A stretch of 64,000 bases of DNA from Paraflavisolibacter caeni (GTDB lineage Bacteria > Bacteroidota > Bacteroidia > Chitinophagales > Chitinophagaceae). The notes beneath the pieces were generated by a model, which saw only the letters and a program-made list of their open reading frames with translations, was not told the origin of the DNA and made no database searches. Location: NCBI RefSeq assembly GCF_025628885.1, contig NZ_JAOTIF010000029.1, positions 1 to 64,000 on the forward strand, in the 5' to 3' direction. Position 1 is the stretch's first letter, and every line of letters begins with the position of its first letter. Both the position numbers and the translations under genes were made by a program. Below are positions 8,279 through 17,096 of this stretch, piece after piece.

Positions 8279-9302
8279 GCAACTGTTTTTCTTTCATCAT
8301 ATATGTTTCAAGTTCATTCATCATACCCTTACTTCCTATAAAAAGAGGGGAACGCTGGTGTAATTCTGTGGGATGAATGTCCAAAATTCTTTGTGTGCCA
8401 TCAGTTGCTTTCCCTCCGGCAACTTCAACTATAAAGGCAAAAGGATTGCACTCATACAAAAGACGAAGCTTGCCTCCTGGTTTATCTGCCAGACCTGGAT
8501 ACATAAAAATGCCGCCTTTCAGTAAGTTACGGTGTACATCTGCCACCATACTACCAATGTAGCGTTGTGTGTATGGACCACCATCCTCCTTCGTTTTCTT
8601 TTGGCAATTATTAATATATTCTCTTACTCCGTGCGTATACTTGAAAAAGTTACCATGGTTAACAGAATAGATCTTTCCATATTCAGGGCACTTGATATCA
8701 GGATGACTGAGGCAAAACTCCCCAATGGAAGGATCCAGCGTAAATCCATTCACTCCACGTCTGGTAGCATACACTAGCATGGTGGAGGACCCATATACGA
8801 TATAGCCTGCAGCTACCTGCCGCACACCTGGCTGTAGGATATCTTCTTCTGTCACTTTAGATCCTCTCTCAGTAACCCTCCGGTATACACCGAAAATAGT
8901 TCCAATGGAAATATTGACATCAATGTTACCACTACCATCCAAGGGATCAAAGAGCACCACATATTTGGAGTTCTTACTCACTTCATCATCAAAAGCTATG
9001 AATTCATCCAGTTCCTCACTGGCAATACCTGCGCAACTAATACCGTGTTGCAATACGCCCATAAGCTGATTATTGGCATAGATGTCCAGTTTTTTTACAT
9101 CTTCTCCCTGTACATTGATGGAACCGGCATCACCCAGGATGTCCACCAGGCCGGCTTTATTAACTTCAACATTTATCCGCTTGGCTGCCAGGCCAATGTC
9201 CCGAAGTAAAGAACTTAATTCACCTGTGGCGCCAGGAATGCCACGTAACTGCTGTATGGTATATTCATCCAGTGTAAGAACTTGTCTGTTAACTGTATTC
9301 AT
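8271..9302 (-). CDS. fbp: Fructose-1,6-bisphosphatase, class I
   Basis: Class I FBPase hydrolyses fructose 1,6-bisphosphate to fructose 6-phosphate, the irreversible step of gluconeogenesis. The 343-residue product begins [14 protein letters not shown]. It shows the metal-site motif [18 protein letters not shown], the preceding acidic [29 protein letters not shown]-type substrate residues, and GGKATDG near the C-terminus. The start was placed at ATG 9302; a longer reading from a TTG at 9326 would begin inside the promoter -7 element TACATTTG. Its 3' end overlaps the ABC ATPase start by 8 bp. Confidence 0.96.
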   Translation of the reverse strand: MNTVNRQVLTLDEYTIQQLRGIPGATGELSSLLRDIGLAAKRINVEVNKAGLVDILGDAGSINVQGEDVKKLDIYANNQLMGVLQHGISCAGIASEELDEFIAFDDEVSKNSKYVVLFDPLDGSGNIDVNISIGTIFGVYRRVTERGSKVTEEDILQPGVRQVAAGYIVYGSSTMLVYATRRGVNGFTLDPSIGEFCLSHPDIKCPEYGKIYSVNHGNFFKYTHGVREYINNCQKKTKEDGGPYTQRYIGSMVADVHRNLLKGGIFMYPGLADKPGGKLRLLYECNPFAFIVEVAGGKATDGTQRILDIHPTELHQRSPLFIGSKGMMNELETYMMKEKQLHG

Positions 9303-9323
9303 ATGCTTTTGGGTTAAGGGGTG

Positions 9324-9331
9324 CAAATGTA
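9324..9331 (-). promoter_or_regulatory. fbp -7 promoter element TACATTTG
   Basis: On the minus strand this reads TACATTTG, an exact -7 consensus match, 21 bp before the fbp ATG at 9302. No clear -33 element is visible. Confidence 0.5.
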
Positions 9332-9418
9332 AGATTTATAAAAATTATTGATTTGTCGGAAATTATTGAATTATAGAAACAATTCGTAATAAAATTCAAC
9401 TTTTTTTTAAATATGCAC

Positions 9419-9435
9419 TGTGTTCAAAGAACACA
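9419..9435. promoter_or_regulatory. Palindrome TGTGTTC-AAA-GAACACA, possible operator
   Basis: This is a perfect inverted repeat with 7-bp arms and a 3-bp centre, about 90 bp upstream of the fbp -7 element and downstream of msrC. The T-run needed for an intrinsic terminator is missing on the relevant strand, so a protein-binding site is at least as likely. Nothing identifies the regulator. Confidence 0.3.
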
Positions 9436-9518
9436 AATCATCATATATTCATAAACTTCCTTACTAAAATCATTGTTATATGAGCCTTCTCTTAAGATAT
9501 ACTAATATCTGAACTCTA

Positions 9519-9992
9519 TTAAACTTTGATCATAGAAACAATTTCTTCTAGATACTTCCGATCCGTTTCATCAAATTGATCAAGTTCTTCACTATCTACA
9601 TCCAACACACCTAGTATGTTCCCATTATTGAATACAGGTACTACAATTTCAGACTTCGACAAACTGCTGCATGCAATATGCCCTGGAAATTTTGCTACAT
9701 CTGGTACAATTAAAGTTTTGGATTCAGCCCAGCTGTTGCCACAAACCCCTTTGCCTTTCCTGATCCTTGTGCAGGCTACTGGACCTTGGAATGGTCCCAA
9801 CACAAGTTCTTCTCCTTTTACAATGTAAAAACCTACCCAAAGCCATCCAAATTGCTCTTTTAAAGCAGCTGCAATATTGGCAAGATTTGCTATAAGGTCT
9901 GCCTCTCCTTCAAGCAATCCCTTAATTTGTGGAATCAATGTTTGGTATTGCTCTTCCTTTGTGCCAGAAACTATGTTTAGATCTTCTGCCAT
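9519..9992 (-). CDS. msrC: Free methionine-(R)-sulfoxide reductase (GAF domain)
   Basis: This 157-residue single-GAF-domain protein matches the fRMsr family, which reduces free methionine-R-sulfoxide using cysteine chemistry. The three conserved cysteines are visible in VACTRIRKGKGVCG (two) and HIACSSLSKSEIVVPVF (one). The segments GWLWVGFYIV, LVLGPFQGP and ILGVLDVDSEELDQFDE are also characteristic. It is cytoplasmic. It lies 80 bp from the methyltransferase gene on the same strand, and no operon partner with an obvious redox role is present. Confidence 0.92.
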   Translation of the reverse strand: MAEDLNIVSGTKEEQYQTLIPQIKGLLEGEADLIANLANIAAALKEQFGWLWVGFYIVKGEELVLGPFQGPVACTRIRKGKGVCGNSWAESKTLIVPDVAKFPGHIACSSLSKSEIVVPVFNNGNILGVLDVDSEELDQFDETDRKYLEEIVSMIKV

Positions 9993-10072
9993 AATATGAT
10001 TTGTAATATGCAGTCAAGGCTGCATGTAAACTTGGTCATCTATCGTCTTTACCTTAAAAGTACTGGTTTTCT

Positions 10073-12952
10073 TTATAAATGCTCTTCATTGACTACCCGT
10101 TCCTTCTTTGTGTATTTTTCATGCAATTCGAACAAAAAAGCCATCCGGTTGGTCTCACTTGTAAAAGGTTGAAGCCTGTAACAAAAATCCACAGCCCTAT
10201 CTAAAGCCTCATGTGCCTTTAATAAAGGCTGAGGCATAGAGTTAGGATGATACAAATCAGCAAGAGATGCTTCTCTTTGGTATTGCCCATCTATCGAAGA
10301 TTTCTGAAAATGGCTCCTTGCATTCAAAACTTCTTTAGCAGCTTCTTCCACGCCTTTGATTTGTTTTTCATTCGGACCTTTTGGCCAGGGAAAGTTGTTG
10401 TAATTTAAAGTGTTTGAATAGCGAAAGTCACTTTTGATCCGGCCACAAGTGTTTTTAACCCAAACTGTATGCATTTCTGAAGTTAATATACCGAATTCAT
10501 ACAATGTTGCATTTGGTACTGCGAAACAGGAGTTGTTTAAAATATCATCCTTTGACATAAAACCGATTGGTATGTATTTTCTGTTTTCAGATGAATGTGA
10601 TGGAATCAGAACGTAATCACCATCCGGCTGCCGGTTTTCTGTAAATAATGTAGGAAATTTGGCCCACTTTACTGTGGCTTGCTTGGAGCTTTTCAATCGT
10701 ACACTTCTTACACCTTCGATCCTTGCCATAACATGTGGCAAGTGATGCAATTCTTCCTGAGTTGCATCTGCCAGCCACAAACACCACCTTTTTTCTCCAT
10801 TGATAAATTCATGCGCACTGATAAAAGGTTTGATATAAGGAATAGCTCCTGATTCTTGATGGATAAAATTTGTTTTTTCATCATCAGTGAAAAGTAAATA
10901 ACCTCCATCAGTTGGCTGGCTTCCTTTATACATTTTGGAAACATTGCAAATAGGATAAGCCCTAGCTACAATGAATTGATCTTTACCTTCAACAAGATAA
11001 GGGTTGACATTTTTCACCACAGTTTCCAATGCCTCTCCTTTAATATCCTCATAATCATAAATCAATTTGCCAGAAACATTAAAATTGGCAAAACCAATAA
11101 TCACAACATGTACTGCAGCATTTCCTCTGGCTTCATTACTCCATTTAAAGGTGCGGTGTGCAAAATGTATTTTAATCGCATACTTGCCAAATAACTCGTT
11201 CCACAATATACCAACCTGCTCTCCTTGTGCTATAGAATTGGTACTAACAAATGCTGTTTTAGTTTTGTAAGTACGAGTCTTATTTTCTTTAACCCCACCT
11301 GCTGGATGATCGGAGTATTCTTGCATATATTGTGCAGCCTTGATATACCATGCAGTAACATAATCTAACACCCCTGCCCCATTAATCCCAGCAAACACCA
11401 GGTCCATATCCTCTTTCTGAAAGGCATTTTGGAGTTGCTTTCCTACAAATGGTGGGTTGCCAAAAATATAATCAAACCGCTCCGCAGATGTTTCATTTGA
11501 ACTTTCAACAAGCATCCTTTGCCAGTCAAATCTAAGTGCATTTCCATGCCTGATGTGTGCACTTTTTCTTAATGGCAGACGAACATAATAACAGCCAAAT
11601 ATTTGGGAGGCTTGCATATTCATCTGGTGATCCATCAGCCACATAGCTACCTGTGCAATCTGGCAGGGAAATTCCTCATACTCTATTCCATAATACCGGT
11701 CCACATGACACTTGAGTAAGACAGAAATATCAATTCCGGCACTAGCTGCAACTTCCTCACGAAGTTTCATATGACGGAACAATAATTCTTTGATGATAGC
11801 TATTTCCAATAAACGTACCTCTCGGTAGGCAATAATGAGAAAATTGCCACAGCCGCAAGCCGGATCTAGAAAGCGTAGGTTGCTGATTTTATTATGGAAT
11901 TGTAGAAGCTTTGTCCGGCTTGTCTTTATGCTCTCAAATTCCTGCCACAACTTGTCAAGAAAAAGAGGCTTAATGAGCTTTAAAATGTTTTTCTCACTGG
12001 TATAATGGGCTCCCAAATTACGTCTTGCCTTTTCATCCATTACACTTTGAAACAACGAACCGAAAATGGCAGGTGATATCCTGCCCCAATCAAGAAGACA
12101 ACAATCAATGATCATTTGCCGGACTTCGGTATCAAATGAGGAGTAAGAGAAACGCTCATCAAACAGCTTCCCATTAATATAAGGAAACGCCTGAAGCGTT
12201 TCATCCAATGTAATTGAACGGCTGTCCTTTGGTGTGTTCAATACCTGGAACAATTGCATGAAATATTGAGCAAGATCACTTCCATCTTCAGCAGTACAAC
12301 TTTGAATATAATCTAAAAAAATACCTTTTTCAAAGATGTTAGTATTATCTGCAAACAATATAAAAACTAGCCTGATTAAGAAAACTTCAAGAGGATGCCC
12401 GGCATAACCCAGGTCTTTTAATTTGTCATGCAGTCCCCCCATTAGTTCTGCGGCTTCAATATTTACTGGATCCAGCTCTTTAAAAGGACGAACTTGATAA
12501 CCTGCTAGTAACCCAAAAAGTTGAACGTGGTCTACAAATTTGGTTAAAGAAAAATCAACACGTACGCCATTTCCAAGATCAAGTAAACAGAAATTGACAA
12601 AATCACTGGCTAAAATAAAACGCGGCCTTTCTTTTTCTGGCAGTTTGGATAGAACATCAATCCTACTCTTAAAGGAGAAATTTTCATCTGTTAAGTTAGA
12701 TTCAAAATTAATAAGTATGACACCTTTCCATAATAGGCTTGAATTGGTAGTAATATTTCCTGGGCTTTCCACTTTTGAAAATAATTCCTGGGCAGCGCAT
12801 TCGAAACTGGCAACACGCCTGCGGCTAATACCAAAAACATTAAGAAACTCAGGAAAGAAATTTTTGACTTTATTAGCTTTAGTCTTCTTTTGCCTCCAAT
12901 CATAAGAAAAATCCTGTGCACGCCTTTTAATTTCACTCCAGCTAAGTGGCAT
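10073..12952 (-). CDS. MmeI-family DNA methyltransferase with degenerate nuclease domain
   Basis: This 959-residue protein follows the architecture of type IIL/IIG MmeI enzymes, which join an N-terminal nuclease, a helical linker, an adenine methyltransferase and a target-recognition domain in one chain. It starts MPLSWSEIKRRAQDF, as in the family. The methyltransferase has motif I FLDPACGCGNFL (about residues 358-369) and motif IV DYIFGNPPFVGKQLQ (NPPF at about 498). The recognition and tail region includes IKSDFRYSNTLNYNNFPWP at about 837. The family's D-x9-E-x-K nuclease triad should fall in SLLWKGVILINFES, but the positions read Ser72, Asn82 and Glu84. The nuclease is therefore expected to be inactive, and the protein would only methylate DNA or bind it. 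A longer reading from TTG 12997 starts in the promoter. No other restriction gene is adjacent. Confidence 0.85.
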   Translation of the reverse strand: MPLSWSEIKRRAQDFSYDWRQKKTKANKVKNFFPEFLNVFGISRRRVASFECAAQELFSKVESPGNITTNSSLLWKGVILINFESNLTDENFSFKSRIDVLSKLPEKERPRFILASDFVNFCLLDLGNGVRVDFSLTKFVDHVQLFGLLAGYQVRPFKELDPVNIEAAELMGGLHDKLKDLGYAGHPLEVFLIRLVFILFADNTNIFEKGIFLDYIQSCTAEDGSDLAQYFMQLFQVLNTPKDSRSITLDETLQAFPYINGKLFDERFSYSSFDTEVRQMIIDCCLLDWGRISPAIFGSLFQSVMDEKARRNLGAHYTSEKNILKLIKPLFLDKLWQEFESIKTSRTKLLQFHNKISNLRFLDPACGCGNFLIIAYREVRLLEIAIIKELLFRHMKLREEVAASAGIDISVLLKCHVDRYYGIEYEEFPCQIAQVAMWLMDHQMNMQASQIFGCYYVRLPLRKSAHIRHGNALRFDWQRMLVESSNETSAERFDYIFGNPPFVGKQLQNAFQKEDMDLVFAGINGAGVLDYVTAWYIKAAQYMQEYSDHPAGGVKENKTRTYKTKTAFVSTNSIAQGEQVGILWNELFGKYAIKIHFAHRTFKWSNEARGNAAVHVVIIGFANFNVSGKLIYDYEDIKGEALETVVKNVNPYLVEGKDQFIVARAYPICNVSKMYKGSQPTDGGYLLFTDDEKTNFIHQESGAIPYIKPFISAHEFINGEKRWCLWLADATQEELHHLPHVMARIEGVRSVRLKSSKQATVKWAKFPTLFTENRQPDGDYVLIPSHSSENRKYIPIGFMSKDDILNNSCFAVPNATLYEFGILTSEMHTVWVKNTCGRIKSDFRYSNTLNYNNFPWPKGPNEKQIKGVEEAAKEVLNARSHFQKSSIDGQYQREASLADLYHPNSMPQPLLKAHEALDRAVDFCYRLQPFTSETNRMAFLFELHEKYTKKERVVNEEHL

Positions 12953-12970
12953 CAGTTTCTGCGTTTTCGC

Positions 12971-12998
12971 GCAAAATAATTTAAAATAACGATACAAA
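12971..12998 (-). promoter_or_regulatory. Promoter of the methyltransferase gene
   Basis: On the minus strand TTTG (12998-12995) is followed, after 16 bp, by TATTTTGC (12978-12971), which resembles the -33/-7 pair of Bacteroidota with one base less inside the -7 element. The ATG lies 18 bp further on. Confidence 0.45.
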
Positions 12999-13321
12999 TA
13001 ATTCCGTAAAGTGCAGATAATTAAGTATTAAACCAGGCAATCTTATCCCATATAATTCATCGTTTAAAATTAAATATCACAACATGAAAGGAAAACTATC
13101 AAGAAGGCATAAGTGTTTACACTAATCTATATCATGAATTAACGATCAATCTACATTCTTAATCGTTTCTAATTTTAATATATGGCATTTAAGTGTTATT
13201 TTGCTGGTAAATAAGCCTACGCTTAACTAACATTTCCCCTTACTGTATTCCTGAAACCATTGTAATAATAATTTTTAACAGGCAAGTTGACTGGTTGCCA
13301 TCAATGTTTTGGTAAGGTGTT
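12999..13321. other. Divergent intergenic region
   Basis: This AT-rich stretch separates the divergent methyltransferase and Ntn-like genes. I see no credible gene; the longest ATG frame that I read (from 13084) encodes only 12 residues. It must hold the promoter of the Ntn-like gene, but no good -7 match lies close to that start. Confidence 0.45.
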
Positions 13322-14044
13322 ATGAAACGTTTCTTGCTTTATACTTTATTGTTTCTCTTGGCCCAACCTCTGTTTGCAACCTCTATTGTAATATTGGTAA
13401 CGCCATATTATGTTGTAATGGGTACAGATAGCAGGCGAACAATCCTGGACGGAAATGCAAATGTTTCAGAAAAAGTTTCTGTTTGTAAAATAAATAGGGT
13501 TAGAAATTATTGTTACGCGCTTGCTGGTATGGTAGCTTCCAGGAATACATTTTCTGCACACAAAATCATCAACAAAGAGTTAAAGAGAGCTAAAGATTAT
13601 AACCAGGCTGTTTCTAGGATAAAACAGGAAATAAAAAAGGCTTTACATAATGAATTTATGTATCAGAAGCTATTCCAACCGGAATTGTATAAAAAATCGG
13701 TAGCCTCCAAACGAAATATATTGGAAGTAGCTTTAGTAAGCATTAAGGATAATAAGCCCCAGGTTCAAATAATCGGCTTTGAATTTACAGACGAAAATGA
13801 GATTGATGTGAAGGATTATACCGAAAAATGCCCTGGCGATTGCCCGCCACAACAATCTCAATTTTATTTTTTAGGGGATTATTCTGGTATTGAAAAGTAT
13901 TTTGATACGAAACCTAAAGTTTCTGATCCGGTTTCTTTTGTAGAACAACTTATCCGGATTCAATCTCAAACAACCCCTAGTTCAGTGGCTGCGCCCATTA
14001 ACATTGTAAAATTCTCCTCAAATGGCGTAGAATGGATTAAGTAA
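13322..14044 (+). CDS. Secreted protein resembling a proteasome-type Ntn hydrolase
   Basis: This 240-residue protein begins with a signal peptide MKRFLLYTLLFLLAQPLFA. The predicted cleavage exposes the mature start TSIVILVTPYYVVMGTDSRR. This resembles the start of proteasome beta and HslV subunits, where Thr1 is the nucleophile and Asp17 a catalytic residue. Counting the mature Thr as 1, the Asp of GTDSRR is exactly residue 17, and a Lys is at residue 32, next to the family's Lys33 position. The strand-like YCYALAGMVASRNTF matches the region where proteasome subunits have an AGxxxD pattern. A later CPGDCPP segment holds two Cys and may form a disulfide. If correct, signal peptidase rather than self-cleavage would create the active site, and the enzyme would act in the periplasm or outside. 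It is a single gene, divergent from the methyltransferase. The Ntn assignment is inference from motifs. Confidence 0.6.
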   Translation: MKRFLLYTLLFLLAQPLFATSIVILVTPYYVVMGTDSRRTILDGNANVSEKVSVCKINRVRNYCYALAGMVASRNTFSAHKIINKELKRAKDYNQAVSRIKQEIKKALHNEFMYQKLFQPELYKKSVASKRNILEVALVSIKDNKPQVQIIGFEFTDENEIDVKDYTEKCPGDCPPQQSQFYFLGDYSGIEKYFDTKPKVSDPVSFVEQLIRIQSQTTPSSVAAPINIVKFSSNGVEWIK

Positions 14045-14088
14045 ATAGGAGAAAAAGTTGAAACCTTGTTAGATTATAAGAAAAATGT

Positions 14089-14123
14089 AGGCGAGGATTT
14101 CATTGCAAATGATTACCTCGCCT
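14089..14123. terminator. Hairpin between convergent genes
   Basis: AGGCGAGG (14089-14096) pairs with CCTCGCCT (14116-14123), and inside it TCATT (14100-14104) pairs with AATGA (14108-14112). It sits between the ends of the Ntn-like gene and mrp. There is no long T-run, so it may be a weak bidirectional terminator. Confidence 0.5.
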
Positions 14124-14130
14124 CACTTCA

Positions 14131-15222
14131 TTACTCAACCACTTCAGCAATTTCCTCGCTCTTCATATGAGCATTACTCATTGAAACACTGCGGGCTACA
14201 TTACCTGCAAGTTCAAGGAAAGCATGCTTAGTGATATCTTCATCACTCATAAGTATGGGTATGCCTATATCACCGCCTTCTCTAATACTTTGAACCAACG
14301 GTATTTGCCCCAGGAACGGAATATCATATTCTGCGGCTAGGCGCTTGCCCCCTTCTTTCCCGAAAATATAGTACTTGTTTTGAGGCAATTCAGCAGGAGT
14401 GAAATAACTCATATTCTCTACTAGCCCAATTATAGGAACATTCATCTGTGCCTGCCCAAACATGGCGATACCTTTTTTAGCATCAGCCAGGGCAACATCC
14501 TGAGGCGTGGTTACTACGACTACACCTGTCACAGGTACCGTTTGTACAAGAGTCAAATGAATATCTCCGGTCCCCGGGGGCATATCAATGACTAGGTAAT
14601 CCAATTGATCCCAGTAAACATCAGTTACAAACTGGCGGATAGCACTGCTGGCCATCGGGCCACGCCAAACAACAGCATTCTTTTCATCAACTAGCAAGCC
14701 TATACTCATCAGTTTCAAGCCAAAACGCTCCAAAGGCACAATCATCCCTTTGCCTTCTACTTCTATCATCATAGGGCGTTCACCACGAACTCCAAACATG
14801 ATGGGCACACTGGGTCCATAAATATCAGCATCCATAAGGCCCACTTTTGCTCCTCCTTTGGATAAGGCTAAAGCTAAATTGGCAGCAACAGTACTCTTGC
14901 CAACACCACCCTTGCCACTAACTACGGCAATGATGTTTTTAACATTAGGCAGCACACTTCCTTTATCGCTCCGCAAAGTAGTAGTACTGGAGGTAAAATT
15001 GACGGTTACCAACGCATTCTTGTTTATTGATTGAACTGCATCGATACAATTCTTCTTGAGAAGCTCTTTCAGAGGGCACGCAGGCGTGGTTAATACTATT
15101 GTAAAGGAAACATAATTTCCTTCAACGGTAAGATCCCGCACCATATTCAAAGTGACAATATCTTTTCCTAGGTCCGGCTCTTGGACTGTACTTAGTGCTT
15201 TGAGCACATCATCTTTGGTCAT
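14131..15222 (-). CDS. mrp: Mrp/ApbC-type Fe-S cluster carrier ATPase
   Basis: This cytoplasmic P-loop protein of 363 residues delivers Fe-S clusters to apoproteins by family analogy. It starts MTKDDVLKALSTVQEPDLGK, an N-terminal MIP18/DUF59-like domain (about residues 1-85). The deviant Walker A VVSGKGGVGKSTVAANLALA follows at about 97, then LMDADIYGPSVPIMFG and VIDMPPGTGDIHLTL, all typical of Mrp. I do not see the C-terminal CxxC seen in many family members. The start was placed at ATG 15222; an upstream TTG at 15231 lies in a promoter-like AATTTGATATG sequence. Confidence 0.93.
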   Translation of the reverse strand: MTKDDVLKALSTVQEPDLGKDIVTLNMVRDLTVEGNYVSFTIVLTTPACPLKELLKKNCIDAVQSINKNALVTVNFTSSTTTLRSDKGSVLPNVKNIIAVVSGKGGVGKSTVAANLALALSKGGAKVGLMDADIYGPSVPIMFGVRGERPMMIEVEGKGMIVPLERFGLKLMSIGLLVDEKNAVVWRGPMASSAIRQFVTDVYWDQLDYLVIDMPPGTGDIHLTLVQTVPVTGVVVVTTPQDVALADAKKGIAMFGQAQMNVPIIGLVENMSYFTPAELPQNKYYIFGKEGGKRLAAEYDIPFLGQIPLVQSIREGGDIGIPILMSDEDITKHAFLELAGNVARSVSMSNAHMKSEEIAEVVE

Positions 15223-15278
15223 ACATATCAAATTGTTAATGAAGTGGCAAAGTTAATTGAAACAATCAAGCATTATTC

Positions 15279-15306
15279 TTGTATTCCTCTGGGAGGATTA
15301 TTTTTG
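15279..15306 (+). promoter_or_regulatory. Promoter TTG-N17-TATTTTTG
   Basis: TTG at 15279-15281 is followed, after 17 bp, by TATTTTTG at 15299-15306. This is a good -33/-7 pair for Bacteroidota. The ATG at 15312 follows after 5 bp, so the leader would be very short. Confidence 0.6.
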
Positions 15307-15311
15307 AGAAG

Positions 15312-15953
15312 ATGAAAAAACTCTACTTCACCATATTTACTTTCTTTTGTTTTTCCTTGCACAAAGCGCACGCCCAATTTGAAACTGTGCGCGACTCTGT
15401 AGTTCAGTTATATGGTATAGTAATGACATCCGATAGCCTCGTTGGCATTCCGGCAGTCAGTGTAACAATCAAAGGACAGAATCGGGGTACAATTACTAAT
15501 GGCCAGGGCGTATTTTCTATTGTTGTGCTCAAAGGTGATGAAATAGAGTTTACCCACGTAAGTTATAAGCCCAAAACAGTGGTCATCCCTAAAAACCTGG
15601 AAGGTAACCAATACAGTGTTGTACAACTCATGATCCAGGATACGGTCTACCTTCCGGCTACAATCATTAAACCACGCCCCACTCCACAGCAGTTTGCCCG
15701 TGATTTCGTCAATTCAAAAGTACCTGATGATGATATAGAGATTGCCCGTCAAAATAATAGCGCAGCCAAACGAAGGATATTAATCTCAGCCACACCTGGC
15801 GATGCTGGTGAAGCCGCCAATGTGCAATTTCGCAATATTGCCAATAAGGCTTCATATGCGGGACAAGTACCCCCACAAAATATATTTAACCCCGCTGCCT
15901 GGAATGAATTCATCAAGGCTTGGAAAAGAGGAGACTATAAGAGAAAAAATTAA
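15312..15953 (+). CDS. Secreted protein with carboxypeptidase-like regulatory domain
   Basis: The 213-residue product starts MKKLYFTIFTFFCFSLHKAHA, a signal peptide, and then has a CarboxypepD_reg-like beta-sandwich at about residues 30-105 (VQLYGIVMTSDSLVGIPAVS, GTITNGQGVFSIVV, GDEIEFTHVSYKP). This domain usually forms the N-terminus of TonB-dependent receptors, but here no barrel follows. A charged tail with QFARDFVNSKVPDDDIEIAR and FNPAAWNEFIKAWKRGDYK ends the protein. Stand-alone proteins of this design are common in Bacteroidota and remain uncharacterised. It is divergent from mrp, 89 bp away, and its own promoter is visible. Confidence 0.82.
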   Translation: MKKLYFTIFTFFCFSLHKAHAQFETVRDSVVQLYGIVMTSDSLVGIPAVSVTIKGQNRGTITNGQGVFSIVVLKGDEIEFTHVSYKPKTVVIPKNLEGNQYSVVQLMIQDTVYLPATIIKPRPTPQQFARDFVNSKVPDDDIEIARQNNSAAKRRILISATPGDAGEAANVQFRNIANKASYAGQVPPQNIFNPAAWNEFIKAWKRGDYKRKN

Positions 15954-16034
15954 TATAAAAGAAAGTGCATTGTTGTAGCATCTCATGTTTACAATTTCTT
16001 AATATCTCCTTATTTTGCTTTTCAAATTGAATCA

Positions 16035-17009
16035 ATGAAACAAATAAAATGGGGAATTATTGGTTGTGGAGATGTGGCTGAAGTGAAAAGTGGACCGGCC
16101 TTCAATAAGGTGCCGAATTCTAAACTCGTAGCAGTAATGCGGAGAAATGCTGAAAAAGCAAAGGATTTTGCCCTTAGACATAATGTAGATAAATGGTACA
16201 CTGATGCACAGGATCTTATTGATGATGAAGAAGTGAATGCTATCTATGTTGCTACTCCTCCCTCCTCCCATGAAGAATACACAATCAATGCCTTAAAAAA
16301 AGGCAAACCTGTTTACGTGGAAAAGCCTATGGCTTTGGATACAGATGGCGCCCGGAAAATGTTGGAGGTAGCCAAAGAAACAGGTGTAAAACTTACAGTT
16401 GCGCATTACCGCCGTGAGCAGCCAATGTTCTTAAAAGTGAAAGAGTTCCTTCACAAAAAAGCCATCGGTGATATCCGTTTTGTTAATCTTCGTTATTGGC
16501 AACCAGCCTCTTCTTACAATTTGGAAAGTGAAGGTATCCAGTGGCGGGTTGATCCAACCATTGCCGGCGGTGGAATTTTCCATGACATAGCACCACACCA
16601 GATTGATTTGTTGCTCTATTATTTTGGAAAAGTAAAGGAAATAAAAGGGTTTTCTATAAACCAGGCTGGCCTATACAAAGCAGATGATTTGGTTGCAGGA
16701 CAAATGTTATTCGAAAATGGTATCATCTTCAATGGAAGCTGGTGTTTTACCGTAGCAGCGTCCGAGCGCCAGGATATTTGCGAAATCATTGGTTCTAAAG
16801 GTAAAATAGCATTCCCGGTCTTTGGCAATTTTGAAATTAACCTGACACAAAATAATAAGTCAAGAACTATTGGATACGAAAAAATACCGCATGTACAACA
16901 ACCTATGATTGCAAAAGTTGTAGAATATTTTCTAAATAAAATACCAAACCCCTGCCCTCCTGAAGATGGAGTAGAAGTAATGCGCATCATGCAGGCTATG
17001 AGTAAATAA
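16035..17009 (+). CDS. Gfo/Idh/MocA-family oxidoreductase
   Basis: This 324-residue cytoplasmic NAD(P)-dependent sugar dehydrogenase has the Rossmann start IKWGIIGCGDVAEVKSGPAF, the motif YVEKPMALDTDGARKML, in which the Lys of EKP is catalytic, and a C-terminal alpha/beta domain with GGGIFHDIAPHQIDLLLYYFG, whose His is often catalytic. The substrate cannot be read from sequence. It stands alone: the upstream secreted protein gene is 81 bp away on the same strand, and a small membrane-protein frame follows. It is about 30% longer in its C-domain loops than nothing unusual would suggest, so the length is normal for the family. Confidence 0.9.
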   Translation: MKQIKWGIIGCGDVAEVKSGPAFNKVPNSKLVAVMRRNAEKAKDFALRHNVDKWYTDAQDLIDDEEVNAIYVATPPSSHEEYTINALKKGKPVYVEKPMALDTDGARKMLEVAKETGVKLTVAHYRREQPMFLKVKEFLHKKAIGDIRFVNLRYWQPASSYNLESEGIQWRVDPTIAGGGIFHDIAPHQIDLLLYYFGKVKEIKGFSINQAGLYKADDLVAGQMLFENGIIFNGSWCFTVAASERQDICEIIGSKGKIAFPVFGNFEINLTQNNKSRTIGYEKIPHVQQPMIAKVVEYFLNKIPNPCPPEDGVEVMRIMQAMSK

Positions 17010-17096
17010 ATTACTTGTCGGGCCGTTCTTTAATGCTCCTAATCATGCTTGAGAATTTGGAACGGTGTTTGAAATAGTACTCCTAAAATTGTGAGT

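Noticed and set aside
9303-9326. Extended N-terminus of Fbp from a TTG codon
   Set aside because: The TTG is part of the TACATTTG promoter element; the conserved protein starts at the ATG at 9302. The same reasoning was applied to the methyltransferase, prc, GH16, ppk1 and the 53.6-kb dehydrogenase.
12540-12905. 121-residue frame on the plus strand inside the methyltransferase gene
   Set aside because: It is antisense to a long conserved protein and has no recognisable features.
10073-14044. BREX, DISARM or Dnd defence island
   Set aside because: Only one methyltransferase is present; no helicase, PglZ, BrxL, phospholipase-D or Dnd genes lie beside it.
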